Of a stretch of DNA of 47,234 bases, positions 33,062 through 41,710 are shown piece after piece. Under the pieces are notes generated by a model. It saw only the letters and a program-made list of their open reading frames with translations, was not told the DNA's origin and ran no database searches. The DNA is taken from assembly GCF_045528445.1 (NCBI RefSeq), contig NZ_JBGQQU010000028.1:1-47234 (forward strand), given 5' to 3'. The DNA is from Desemzia sp045528445 (GTDB lineage Bacteria > Bacillota > Bacilli > Lactobacillales > Carnobacteriaceae). A program made the translations under genes and the position numbers. Each line of letters opens with the position of its first letter. The first letter of the stretch is position 1.

Positions 33062-33910
33062 GTGAACGAAGAAACGATACTCATAACCGGTGCAGGGACA
33101 GGATTCGGAAAAGACATCGCATTCAAATTGGCTGAAATGGGTAAAAACGTGATCGCGAGTGTTGAAGCAATGTCGCAAGTTTCTTCATTAGAAAAGGAAG
33201 CGCAAGCTAAAGGCCTTTCCATGCAAATTGAAAAGCTGGATGTTACGAATGAGAAAGATCGTGCGAAAGCTTGGAAATGGGATATTGATATCCTCGTCAA
33301 TAATGCAGCTATCAAAGAGGGCGGCTCATTGATGGATATTCCGGAAGAAAATTTGCGGAGTCAATTTGAAGTGAATGCGATCAGTCCAATCATCCTGACG
33401 AAAGAATTTGCGCGTGAGATGGTGAAGAAGCAAAGAGGGCGTATTGTATTTATTTCTTCGATCTCTGGATTGACCGTTAATCCGTTTTCAGGCCCTTATG
33501 CGGGTTCGAAGCATGCAGTAGAAGCGTTTGCAGATGCGTTAAGCAAAGAATTGCAAGAGTTCAATGTAGAAGTAGCCACTGTGAATCCGGGACCTTACCT
33601 GACAGGATTTAATGATCGCGAATTTGAGACTTGGAAAAATTGGCCAGATGATTCTGAACGCGTTTTTGATTACAGCAAATTGGCATTCCCTTACGAACAG
33701 TATGATCCAAAAGAAGTCATCGATCCAGCTGTCAAAGTCATTCTTGGGGAAACAAAAACATACCGGAATGTCGTTCCTGAAAAGATGGTTCCGCAGATCA
33801 AAGAGCAAATGGCGCAACTATGGGAGAAAAAGACAGATGATAAATTAGGCCAACGTCATGAAATGGTTCAAAAAGCCTATGATATCGAACCCGGAACACC
33901 TGCTGAATAA
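33062..33910 (+). CDS. Short-chain dehydrogenase/reductase
   Basis: This classical SDR of 282 aa has the cofactor loop TGAGTGFG (about 9-16), NNAA (about 80-83), the catalytic Ser in FISSISG, and Y146-x3-K150 in YAGSK. The C-terminal extension (about 195-282) is longer than in core SDRs and may shape the substrate pocket. GTG 33062 is preferred because AAGGAGG lies 8 nt upstream; the frame itself is open from 32996. Substrate unknown, and a single-gene unit with its own terminator. Confidence 0.88.
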   Translation: MNEETILITGAGTGFGKDIAFKLAEMGKNVIASVEAMSQVSSLEKEAQAKGLSMQIEKLDVTNEKDRAKAWKWDIDILVNNAAIKEGGSLMDIPEENLRSQFEVNAISPIILTKEFAREMVKKQRGRIVFISSISGLTVNPFSGPYAGSKHAVEAFADALSKELQEFNVEVATVNPGPYLTGFNDREFETWKNWPDDSERVFDYSKLAFPYEQYDPKEVIDPAVKVILGETKTYRNVVPEKMVPQIKEQMAQLWEKKTDDKLGQRHEMVQKAYDIEPGTPAE

Positions 33911-33931
33911 TGTGGAAAAGTACACTGAAAA

Positions 33932-33969
33932 AGAATCGTTAGCGCTGGAATAGGCGTTAACGATTTTTT
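33932..33969 (+). terminator. Rho-independent terminator after SDR gene
   Basis: AATCGTTAGCGC pairs with GCGTTAACGATT (one mismatch), then TTTT. Confidence 0.85.
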
Positions 33970-34039
33970 AAGCGTGTTTTTTTGGAACGTACTACTGAGT
34001 AGCTTGGTTTCTGGCTAGCTGATTTAATCCATGCAAGGT

Positions 34040-34200
34040 CTTCATTTGAAAAAAACAGGGGAGTTCTGGTCTGCGTTTAACATCAAGGAGAATTGATTCT
34101 TGGTGTTCAAACTGCATTCTTCATCAAAGAGGTTTTACCATTGATGTTTAAATCCTGTTATTCATCAACACGGCTTATTCTTTGAGGCTTGATGAATCAA
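34040..34200. repeat. 41-bp phased hairpin repeats (array 4)
   Basis: CATCAA occurs at 34081, 34122 and 34163, exactly 41 bp apart. Each copy can pair with a following TTGATG-type half: TTTAACATCAAG with CTTGGTGTTCAAA, CATCAA with TTGATG (34141), and ATTCATCAA with TTGATGAAT (34189). Stems vary but pairing is kept. The reverse complement of the 34122 unit resembles the repeats at 23265-23405. It lies between the SDR terminator and the DUF805 gene; the rest of that 490-bp gap holds nothing I recognise. Confidence 0.75.
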
Positions 34201-34401
34201 TCCTGATTTTCCATTACTAAATAGAGTCAATCTTCCACTAAGACCAAAAAATTATCTGAAAAAACATACCTTCCTAAAGCTATAAATGATTCAGCGTGAG
34301 TAATAGTGCGTATTTAATGGATAAAAAGAAACATTCACGAAGAGTATCCTGTATAATACATAAGAAGGAAGAGTTTAATTCAGGTAGAAGGTGGAGATGT
34401 G

Positions 34402-34869
34402 ATGAGAGAATCAATCCAAGTGTATTATAGCCATTATTTTAATTTTACGGGTCGAATCAGTAGACGAGAGTATTGGCGGACTGTACTGTTTTTATTCATG
34501 GGGACAGTTGTTCTGACGTTGTTTTCTTGGATTTTCTTTGTTAATGCACTATTGACTTTGTGGTTCGTTGTGAATCTGATTCCTTCCATTAGTCTGCTTG
34601 CCCGCCGATTACACGACCGTAATCTTTCAGCATGGGTGATGTTGGCAGCTTTTATTCCTGGAATCGGGACTTTTATCCTATTGTTTTTGTTTGTTTTGCC
34701 GGGAACGCAAGGGTTTAATCGATTTGGTCCAGCAACGGACTCCTTTTATGGAGATAGCTACTACTCGAAAAGCAGCGAACAAAATCACTCATATAACTGC
34801 AATTCTCAGAGAGATAATTTGTATGATGAAGAAACTGCCTTTTCAGGTGATGACTGGGATGATTTTTAA
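34402..34869 (+). CDS. DUF805-family membrane protein
   Basis: This 155-aa protein matches the DUF805 (YhaH) family: FNFTGRISRREYWRTVLF (about 13-30), hydrophobic segments about 30-50, 52-68 and 78-98, ARRLHDRNLSAWVML, and the closing PGTQGFNRFGP. A polar, acidic C-terminal tail (about 112-155, ending GDDWDDF) is an addition to the core. The function of the family is unknown. ATG 34402 is chosen for AAGGTGG at 34388-34394. Confidence 0.88.
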   Translation: MRESIQVYYSHYFNFTGRISRREYWRTVLFLFMGTVVLTLFSWIFFVNALLTLWFVVNLIPSISLLARRLHDRNLSAWVMLAAFIPGIGTFILLFLFVLPGTQGFNRFGPATDSFYGDSYYSKSSEQNHSYNCNSQRDNLYDEETAFSGDDWDDF

Positions 34870-34941
34870 GATAAGCATGGGGAACTTTTGTTTTTAAGAC
34901 CACTAAATGAGAATGGTACCTAAAAAAGAGGAGGAGCAGTT

Positions 34942-35533
34942 GTGAATCATTACGAAAAAATACATAGTGGAGAACTGTACGATCCAAATGACGAGGATGT
35001 CTTGGCAGAACAAAGGGAATGCTTGGGAAAACTGTACGACTTTAATGCCACCCGCCCTTCGCAAATGAGAGAGCGAACGGTAACTATTGAAGGAAATGTT
35101 TGCTAAGATAAAGGAAGGTTGTTACATCGAACCTCCTTTACATGCAAATTTGGGAGGACACCATGTCCATTTTGGAAAAGGCGTCTATGCAAACTTTAAT
35201 TTGACATTAGTGGATGACACACATATCTATGTAGGAGATCATGTTATGTTTGGACCGAATGTGACTATCTCTGCGGGAACCCATCCAGTAGCTCCAGAGT
35301 TGAGAGAAAAAGGGTTCCAGTATAATCTACCCGTACGGATCGGAAACAATGTCTGGATCGGATCCGGAGCGCAAATTTTACCCGGCGTAACAATCGGAGA
35401 GAATGCTGTCATAGGAGCAGGAAGCGTAGTGACGAAAGATATTCCGGCAAATGTAGTGGCTATAGGCAACCCGTGCCGACCAATGAGGGAAATCACGAAA
35501 CAAGACAAAGAAGTTTCGCGGAAACCCATTTGA
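34942..35533 (+). pseudogene. Sugar O-acetyltransferase (maltose/galactoside type), frameshifted
   Basis: GTG 34942, after GAGGAGGAG, opens a frame reading as the N-terminal helical part of maltose/galactoside acetyltransferases (HSGELYDPNDEDVLAEQREC, then LYDFNATRPSQMRERT) and stops at TAA 35103-35105. The continuation (LLKEMFAKIKEGCYIEPP, then hexapeptide repeats, SAGTHPV with the catalytic His, and IGNNVWIGSGAQILPGVTIG) is in the +1 frame to 35533. One extra base in GTAACTATT near 35082 restores the family reading if removed. The left-handed beta-helix part is intact, so this is a recent single-base lesion or a sequencing error. Confidence 0.85.
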
Positions 35534-35557
35534 TATTTAGGAGAAAGGACGATAGAT

Positions 35558-36217
35558 ATGAAACTGCTCATTACGTATGTTGTAGCACTGACTAATTTGT
35601 ATGGTATCGCACCAAAAGACGTTGTTCTAGAGACATACAATACACAAAATCAGAAACGAGTAACTAAAGAAGACTTAGAAAAAGAAGTGGAGGCTTCAAC
35701 GGCAGACCTTGCCCAACACTTTGTGATCTCCATGGAAGACTATTTTGTAGATGATTCATTAGTGTTGTTCGAAACAGACATTCCAAAGTTACTAGCAGAA
35801 AAAGCAGACAAGCCTCATTACATTCCAAAAAAAGAAGAGCTGCTTTGTTATCAAGATCATTACTATTTTGAGAAAACAACAGCTTACCAAGCGTTTTTCG
35901 ATTATATGAAGGATTATTTTCATGGTGAAGAAGATTATACCCAAGAAGTATGCGAACAGATCTACGATACGATTCATTTAGATGGAAATACCAGTAATAC
36001 ATTCACTGAGTTACAACGAATGGGTGTGAGATTGAAAACGGAAGAACAAGTATTGTACATCCATAAGTTGGTCGAGGAAATGTTCTATTGTATGCGATTA
36101 TGGCAAAACAATGGGCATTCGCTGGTCGAAATCGCGGAGATGCAAGGTGAGCCGGTAGAAAACTTGTATTCTTCGGGCGTTGCGGTGCAATTTTATGAAG
36201 AAGAGGATGAAGATTAA
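35558..36217 (+). CDS. Protein of unknown function, acidic
   Basis: The 219-aa product is soluble, acidic and mostly helical in appearance, ending in EEEDED. The C-terminal third (HKLVEEMFYCMRLWQNNGHSLVEIAEM) could be a helix-turn-helix-like or protein-binding segment. AGGAGAAAGG precedes the ATG. It follows the acetyltransferase pseudogene by 24 bp and may have been transcribed with it. I do not recognise a family. Confidence 0.7.
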   Translation: MKLLITYVVALTNLYGIAPKDVVLETYNTQNQKRVTKEDLEKEVEASTADLAQHFVISMEDYFVDDSLVLFETDIPKLLAEKADKPHYIPKKEELLCYQDHYYFEKTTAYQAFFDYMKDYFHGEEDYTQEVCEQIYDTIHLDGNTSNTFTELQRMGVRLKTEEQVLYIHKLVEEMFYCMRLWQNNGHSLVEIAEMQGEPVENLYSSGVAVQFYEEEDED

Positions 36218-36294
36218 GTGCGTATCTTTTTAGCGTACAGTTGTGTCAAAGAGTGTATATTTCTTAATTTATTATAAAATTCTGTAGAATGTTC

Positions 36295-36323
36295 TTAAAT
36301 TCTTCGTATTCTATAGGTATAAT
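36295..36323 (+). promoter_or_regulatory. Promoter before tilS
   Basis: A perfect -10 TATAAT (36318-36323) with a weak -35 TTAAAT (36295-36300) at 17 bp. It lies about 33 bp before the tilS start. Confidence 0.6.
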
Positions 36324-36355
36324 AGAAATATGACAGGTTAAAGGAGCTTATTTCC

Positions 36356-37753
36356 ATGGATTTGTTGGCGGATTTTTTAAAGCAGTGTCAAAAACAATTG
36401 TACTGGAATAACAGTTCCCGCGTACTGGTGGCGGTATCTGGAGGCGTAGACTCTATAGTGTTGCTGGATATGATGCAGCAACTGCCAGATGATATAAAGC
36501 CTTGGTTCGGAGTCGTTCACGTCAACCACCAATTAAGAGAAGTTTCCATTCAAGAAGCAGAATTTTTGGAACAATTGTGTTGCAAGAAAAACATTCCGTT
36601 TTTTATGGCCAAATGGGACAAGTATCAGCAGCCAAAAGCTAATGTGGAAGAAGCGGCTCGGAAATTCCGTTATGCTTTTTTCCGGGATGTATTTGCTGAA
36701 CAGCAGGCCACGCATTTGCTGACGGCACATCATGGAGATGATCAAATCGAAACCATCTTGATGCGGTTGGTACGTGGAGGTTCATTAGAGAGTATGGCTG
36801 GTATCAAAGCAGCTCGTCCTTTTTTAACAGGCGAGTTGATCAGACCGTTACTGTCGTATACGAAAGAACAATTGTATCAATACAGTACTGAACATGGACT
36901 GCAGTATTTTGAAGATGAAAGCAATCATAGCTTAGCGTATACTCGGAATCGGTACCGCAATCAAGTGATTCCGTTATTGAAACAAGAAACTCCTCAATTG
37001 GTGCCTCATTTTGCCAACTTTTCAAATGACTTACAAGATGCGTTAGCTGTGGCGCAGATAGAAATCAACCGACAACTAGCGATCATCAGCAAGAAGCTGC
37101 CCGATGGAAACTGGGTGATGGATCGCAAACCCTATCTCCATTTGGAAGCCGGTTTGCAGCGATTGGTGCTACAACAGTTATTGATGGAAGTTTATAAGGG
37201 CGGAGATCAACAATTTCAACGGCAGCACATCAAAGACCTGCATGGTTTAGTGAACAGCGACAAACCGAATGGGCAGATTGATTTGCCAGGGAAGTGGCTA
37301 GCCAAGCGAAGTTATGATACACTTACTTTTTCCTCGTTTAGTGAAAACAAAGTCTTTTTTGAACCAGATAAAAAATTGGAATTGGGTGAATGGGTGTATT
37401 TGCCACAAGGCGGAAAAGTTGGCTTGTTCCCTGCAGAAATAGACCAAAAGAGCAGCGAGCAGAGAGCAATCTGGCTGGATGCAGCGAGTGTGCAGCTGCC
37501 GTTAACGATTCGCCGCCGCCAAGCGGGAGATCGGATGTCGTTGAAAGGGAGTACCGGAACAAAAAAAATCAAAGACATCTTGATTGATCGAAAGGTCCCC
37601 TTGGAACAGCGAGATGAGTTGAGAATTGTCTGTGATGCTACGGGAGACGTGATTTGTTTCCTTGGATTCAAAGATTCAAGATTGTCTATTGAGCGGGAAA
37701 CTGATACAATACAGTACATACTAATTCATGACCCAAACGGTGATGAAAGTTAA
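36356..37753 (+). CDS. tilS: tRNA(Ile)-lysidine synthase
   Basis: This 465-aa enzyme modifies C34 of the tRNA-Ile CAU anticodon to lysidine, so that it reads AUA and is charged with isoleucine. The N-terminal PP-loop ATPase has VAVSGGVDSIVLLDMM (about 25-40), HVNHQLRE and TAHHGDDQIETILMRL (about 123-138). A TilS substrate-binding and C-terminal domain (about 385-460, IRRRQAGDRM) follows. AAAGGAG lies before the ATG. The order tilS-hpt-ftsH is conserved across Firmicutes, and the gene is essential. Confidence 0.96.
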   Translation: MDLLADFLKQCQKQLYWNNSSRVLVAVSGGVDSIVLLDMMQQLPDDIKPWFGVVHVNHQLREVSIQEAEFLEQLCCKKNIPFFMAKWDKYQQPKANVEEAARKFRYAFFRDVFAEQQATHLLTAHHGDDQIETILMRLVRGGSLESMAGIKAARPFLTGELIRPLLSYTKEQLYQYSTEHGLQYFEDESNHSLAYTRNRYRNQVIPLLKQETPQLVPHFANFSNDLQDALAVAQIEINRQLAIISKKLPDGNWVMDRKPYLHLEAGLQRLVLQQLLMEVYKGGDQQFQRQHIKDLHGLVNSDKPNGQIDLPGKWLAKRSYDTLTFSSFSENKVFFEPDKKLELGEWVYLPQGGKVGLFPAEIDQKSSEQRAIWLDAASVQLPLTIRRRQAGDRMSLKGSTGTKKIKDILIDRKVPLEQRDELRIVCDATGDVICFLGFKDSRLSIERETDTIQYILIHDPNGDES

Positions 37754-37771
37754 AAAGGAGAACTTAATTTT

Positions 37772-38308
37772 ATGCAAAACGATATCGAAAAAATTTTAGT
37801 AACTGAAGCTGAGATCCAAAAACGAACTCGAGAATTAGGGAAAGAATTAAGCGCAGAATATGAGGGGAAAGATCCTTTAGTAGTAGGAATTTTGAAAGGT
37901 GCTGTCCCATTTTTATCTGATTTGACGAAAGCTATGGATACTTATTTAGAAATGGACTTCATGGATGTGTCAAGTTACGGAAATGCAATGGTTTCTTCAG
38001 GAGAAGTAAAAATTTTAAAAGATTTAGACACGAATGTGGAAGGCCGCAATATTTTAATCGTAGAAGATATCATCGATAGCGGACGTACGTTATCTTACAT
38101 CATCGATATGTTTAAATACCGCAAAGCAAAATCCATCAAAATCGTTACTTTGCTTGATAAACCAGAAGGTCGTGTGGTGCCATTAGAAGCTGATTATGTA
38201 GGTTTCTTAGTGCCAAATGAATTTGTAGTAGGATATGGTCTAGACTTTATTGAACATTACCGTAATCTTCCTTACATTGGTGTGTTAAAACCTAAAATTT
38301 ACGAGTAA
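37772..38308 (+). CDS. hpt: Hypoxanthine phosphoribosyltransferase
   Basis: The 178-aa purine salvage enzyme transfers phosphoribose from PRPP to hypoxanthine or guanine. The PRPP loop is LIVEDIIDSGRTLSYI (about 90-105), with GILKGAVPF near 35 and PNEFVVGYGLDF near 148. AAAAGGAG precedes the ATG, and the gene starts 18 bp after tilS in the same transcript. Confidence 0.96.
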   Translation: MQNDIEKILVTEAEIQKRTRELGKELSAEYEGKDPLVVGILKGAVPFLSDLTKAMDTYLEMDFMDVSSYGNAMVSSGEVKILKDLDTNVEGRNILIVEDIIDSGRTLSYIIDMFKYRKAKSIKIVTLLDKPEGRVVPLEADYVGFLVPNEFVVGYGLDFIEHYRNLPYIGVLKPKIYE

Positions 38309-38316
38309 AAATGTTT

Positions 38317-38344
38317 GGTCAATTATGGTCAAATATGTTATGAT
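38317..38344 (+). promoter_or_regulatory. CtsR operator overlapping the ftsH promoter
   Basis: GGTCAAT-TAT-GGTCAAA (38317-38333) matches the CtsR heptad repeat RGTCAAA-nAn-RGTCAAA with one mismatch. It covers the space between a -35-like TTGGTC (38315-38320) and the -10 TATGAT (38339-38344). ftsH belongs to the CtsR regulon in Lactobacillus plantarum, so heat-shock control is expected here too. Confidence 0.8.
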
Positions 38345-38415
38345 TAAGTGGATTCAGTCGCAATAAAAATATAAATAAATGAAAAGTTTGAATGAAAGTA
38401 AGGGAGGTCGACTGT

Positions 38416-40605
38416 GTGAAAAAGGGATTCTTAAAAAATGGGATTTTTTATGCCATTGTGTTTATCGGGATCATCGGAATCGTATCTTGGGCGACCGGAG
38501 GAAACTCTGATGAACAAAGCCAAGGTATTTCAGCTAGTGATTTTGTAACGCAATTGGAAAATAATGAGATCGAATCATTTACCATGCAACCAAATGCTGG
38601 TGTCTACTCGATTTCAGGTAAATACCGAGAGGAACAACCTGCACAAGAATCGGAAGAAAGCAGCAACATTCCGATTATTGGAACAACTGATTCAGAAGTA
38701 ACAAACTTTACGACATCAATTTTACAAAATGATCCAATCGTTTCTGAAATATGGGAAGTATCAAAAGAAAACAATACTGAAGTGACTCCAATGCAAGAAG
38801 AGTCATCAGGTGTATGGGTTACATTATTGATATCTGTCTTACCTTTAGTCATCTTCATCTTCTTTATTTACATGATGATGGGACAAAGTGGTCAAGGCGG
38901 CGGCGGACAAGGTGGCCGTGGAGTCATGAACTTTGGTAAATCAAAAGCCAAAGAAGCCGACACAAAAGCAAGTAAAGTACGCTTCTCAGATGTCGCCGGA
39001 GCGGAAGAAGAAAAAGAAGAACTTGTCGAAGTTGTTGAATTCTTAAAAGATCCAAGGCGTTTTGCCAACTTAGGCGCTCGTATTCCTGCAGGGGTTTTAT
39101 TAGAAGGACCTCCAGGTACAGGGAAAACGTTGCTGGCTAAAGCCGTTGCCGGTGAAGCAGCAGTACCATTCTACTCCATCTCAGGTTCTGAATTTGTGGA
39201 AATGTTTGTTGGGGTCGGAGCAAGCCGTGTACGTGATTTATTTGAAACAGCTAAGAAAAATGCACCAGCGATCATCTTTATTGATGAGATTGATGCAGTT
39301 GGTCGCCAACGTGGAGCCGGTATGGGTGGCGGACACGATGAGCGTGAACAAACATTGAACCAATTGCTGGTTGAAATGGATGGTTTCTCAGGAAATGAAG
39401 GAATCATCGTTATTGCAGCAACAAACCGTGCTGACGTATTAGACCCAGCGTTGCTTCGTCCAGGTCGTTTTGACCGCCAAATCATGGTTGGTCGTCCAGA
39501 CGTTAAAGAACGTGAAGCAATCTTGAAAGTACATGCGAAAAACAAACCGCTTGCTGTCGATGTAGATTTAGGCGTAGTGGCTAGACAAACACCAGGTTTC
39601 GCCGGTGCAGATCTAGAAAACTTGTTGAATGAATCAGCTCTAGTAGCTGCAAGAAGAAACAAGAAGACGATTGATGCTTCAGATATCGATGAAGCTCAAG
39701 ACCGCGTTATTGCAGGTCCAGCTAAGAAAGACCGTGTGATCAGTAAAACGGAACGAGCTATGGTGGCTTACCATGAATCAGGACATACAATCGTGGGTAT
39801 GGTATTGAATGATGCTCGTGTCGTACACAAAGTTACGATCGTCCCTCGTGGACGTGCTGGCGGATATGCAATCATGCTTCCTAAAGAAGATCGCTTCCTA
39901 ATGACGAAAAAAGAAATGACTGAACAGATTGTTGGATTACTTGGTGGACGTGTGGCTGAAGAAATGGTCTTTGATTCTCAATCTTCTGGAGCCAGCAACG
40001 ACTTCCAACAAGCGACACAATTGGCCCGTAGTATGGTAACTGAGTATGGAATGAGTGACAAACTTGGTCCAGTACAATATGAAGGAAACAGTCAAGTTTT
40101 CGTTGGTCGTGACTACGGAAATACAAAAGGTTTTTCTGAGCAAATTGCTTACCAAATCGACCAAGAAGTATTGGCGATCATGAATAAAGCACATGATGAA
40201 GCGCGCAGAATTCTAGAAGAACATAAAGAAGCGCACAAATTGATTGCTGAGAAATTACTAGAACTTGAAACATTAGATGAACGCACAATCAAGAGTTTAT
40301 TTGAAACAGGAGAAATGCCTCCAGTGACAGAAGACGAAGAGTTCCCACGTGAAAAACGTGAAGGAGAAGGCTTATCTTTTGAAGAAATTAAACGAGCTCG
40401 TGAACAAAAAGAACGCGAACGTGAACAACAAGCTAAATCTCAAGGTCAGGAAGCAGCAGAAAATCCTGAAGAAATAGTTGAAGAAGCTAAAAAAGAATTG
40501 GGTACTGATGAAGATCAGCCTTCACAAGGTGACGATACTGCATTGACACCGCAAGGGAACGAATCCGACAATGAAGAAACGGATTCAGACTCACATAAAA
40601 AGTAG
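38416..40605 (+). CDS. ftsH: ATP-dependent zinc metalloprotease FtsH
   Basis: This 729-aa membrane AAA+ protease degrades misassembled membrane and short-lived regulatory proteins. TM1 spans about 8-27, an extracytoplasmic domain follows, and TM2 about 133-155. A Gly-rich linker (GQGGGGQGGRG) leads to the AAA module with Walker A GPPGTGKT (about 231-238), Walker B IIFIDEID and the SRH. The zinc site is HESGH (H453, E454, H457). The C-terminus is long, acidic and Gln/Glu-rich. GTG 38416 is chosen for GGGAGG 8 nt upstream; an ATG at 38392 is also in frame. It has a promoter of its own under a CtsR operator. Confidence 0.96.
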   Translation: MKKGFLKNGIFYAIVFIGIIGIVSWATGGNSDEQSQGISASDFVTQLENNEIESFTMQPNAGVYSISGKYREEQPAQESEESSNIPIIGTTDSEVTNFTTSILQNDPIVSEIWEVSKENNTEVTPMQEESSGVWVTLLISVLPLVIFIFFIYMMMGQSGQGGGGQGGRGVMNFGKSKAKEADTKASKVRFSDVAGAEEEKEELVEVVEFLKDPRRFANLGARIPAGVLLEGPPGTGKTLLAKAVAGEAAVPFYSISGSEFVEMFVGVGASRVRDLFETAKKNAPAIIFIDEIDAVGRQRGAGMGGGHDEREQTLNQLLVEMDGFSGNEGIIVIAATNRADVLDPALLRPGRFDRQIMVGRPDVKEREAILKVHAKNKPLAVDVDLGVVARQTPGFAGADLENLLNESALVAARRNKKTIDASDIDEAQDRVIAGPAKKDRVISKTERAMVAYHESGHTIVGMVLNDARVVHKVTIVPRGRAGGYAIMLPKEDRFLMTKKEMTEQIVGLLGGRVAEEMVFDSQSSGASNDFQQATQLARSMVTEYGMSDKLGPVQYEGNSQVFVGRDYGNTKGFSEQIAYQIDQEVLAIMNKAHDEARRILEEHKEAHKLIAEKLLELETLDERTIKSLFETGEMPPVTEDEEFPREKREGEGLSFEEIKRAREQKEREREQQAKSQGQEAAENPEEIVEEAKKELGTDEDQPSQGDDTALTPQGNESDNEETDSDSHKK

Positions 40606-40642
40606 ACAAAAAGTTAGTAAAATTGTATACTGAATAACAAAA

Positions 40643-40680
40643 TGAAAGAGGGTTGCGGCAAAATCCGCAACCCTCTTTCA
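40643..40680. terminator. Perfect hairpin between ftsH and hslO
   Basis: TGAAAGAGGGTTGCGG pairs perfectly with its complement over a CAAAAT loop (16-bp stem). Only a short pyrimidine tract closes it, so termination after ftsH may be partial, with read-through into hslO. Confidence 0.75.
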
Positions 40681-40722
40681 TACGATATGAATAAACGAAA
40701 GAATCAGAAAGTAGGGGAATGA

Positions 40723-41598
40723 ATGTCAGATTATTTATTGAAAAGTGTTTGTTATGATGGTCAAATCCGTGTTTTTACGATCGATGCCACAGAAACGATT
40801 GCAGAAGCACAACGCAGACATGACACATGGAGTGCATCTTCAGCAGCACTAGGGCGTACAATGGTTGGAGCATTGCTATTAGGTGTAATGGTAAAAGGTG
40901 ATGAAAAGGTAACTGTCAAAGTAGAAGGTAATGGGCCAGCTGGCCATATTATTGCGGACAGTAATGGTAGAGGAACTGTAAAAGGATATATTGCCAATCC
41001 TAAAGTAAGTTTACCGTTGAACGAAAAAGGTAAAATCGATGTTCGTGGAGCTGTTGGAACAGAAGGTACATTAACGGTAACCAAGGACTTAGGTTTGAAA
41101 GAACCATTTGCTGGACAAGTTCCGTTGATCAGTGGAGAATTAGCAGAAGACTTTACGTATTACATGGCAACAAGTGAACAAACACCTTCTGCAATTGGAT
41201 TGAGTGTTTTAGTAGATACAGATGAGTCTATCAAAGCTGCTGGCGGATTTATGATCCAAGTTATGCCAGGTGCAACAGAAGAAACAATTGCAGCTGTCGA
41301 AAAAGCTGTTGCAGAAATCCCGATGGTTTCTAGATTAATGGAAAATGGCGAAACTCCTGAAGAAATCCTGAACCGTCTAATGGGTGAAGGCAATGCAAAA
41401 ATCTTAGAAAAAATGCCGATCGCTTTCGAATGTGATTGTTCAAAAGAACGTTTTGCCGGAGCTATCGTGTCGCTAGGTAATAAAGAAATCGACGACATGA
41501 TCACTGAAGACCATGGTGCTGAAGCAGTTTGTCACTTCTGTGGCAACAAGTACCACTTCTCAGTAGAAGATTTGGAAGAATTAAAAGCTAACGCGTAA
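40723..41598 (+). CDS. hslO: Redox-regulated chaperone Hsp33
   Basis: This 291-aa holdase chaperone is switched on by oxidation. The zinc-binding cysteines are C237 and C239 (CDC) and C270 and C273 (CHFC), which form disulfides under oxidative or heat stress. The N-terminal domain begins DYLLKSVCYDGQIRVFTIDATET. TAGGGGA lies before the ATG. Placement directly after ftsH is common in Firmicutes, and the resident lactate oxidase makes H2O2, so an oxidant-activated chaperone is in keeping. Confidence 0.96.
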   Translation: MSDYLLKSVCYDGQIRVFTIDATETIAEAQRRHDTWSASSAALGRTMVGALLLGVMVKGDEKVTVKVEGNGPAGHIIADSNGRGTVKGYIANPKVSLPLNEKGKIDVRGAVGTEGTLTVTKDLGLKEPFAGQVPLISGELAEDFTYYMATSEQTPSAIGLSVLVDTDESIKAAGGFMIQVMPGATEETIAAVEKAVAEIPMVSRLMENGETPEEILNRLMGEGNAKILEKMPIAFECDCSKERFAGAIVSLGNKEIDDMITEDHGAEAVCHFCGNKYHFSVEDLEELKANA

Positions 41599-41661
41599 AA
41601 ACGCTCATCATGCAAATAGAATGATTGTTAAGAGCTGAGGCTGCTTGACATTGACTGCTGA

Positions 41662-41706
41662 AAAAGTTCCCTAGTAATTTGGGACTTTTTTTCAGCAGCT
41701 TTTTTG
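41662..41706 (+). terminator. Rho-independent terminator after hslO
   Basis: CTGCTGAAAAAGTTCCC pairs with TGGGACTTTTTTTCAGCAG (small bulges), then CTTTTTT. Confidence 0.9.
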
Positions 41707-41710
41707 TTTT

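Noticed and set aside
39171..39662. 163-codon minus-strand open frame
   Set aside because: It is antisense to the AAA domain of ftsH, with Ser/Arg-rich composition typical of a shadow frame.
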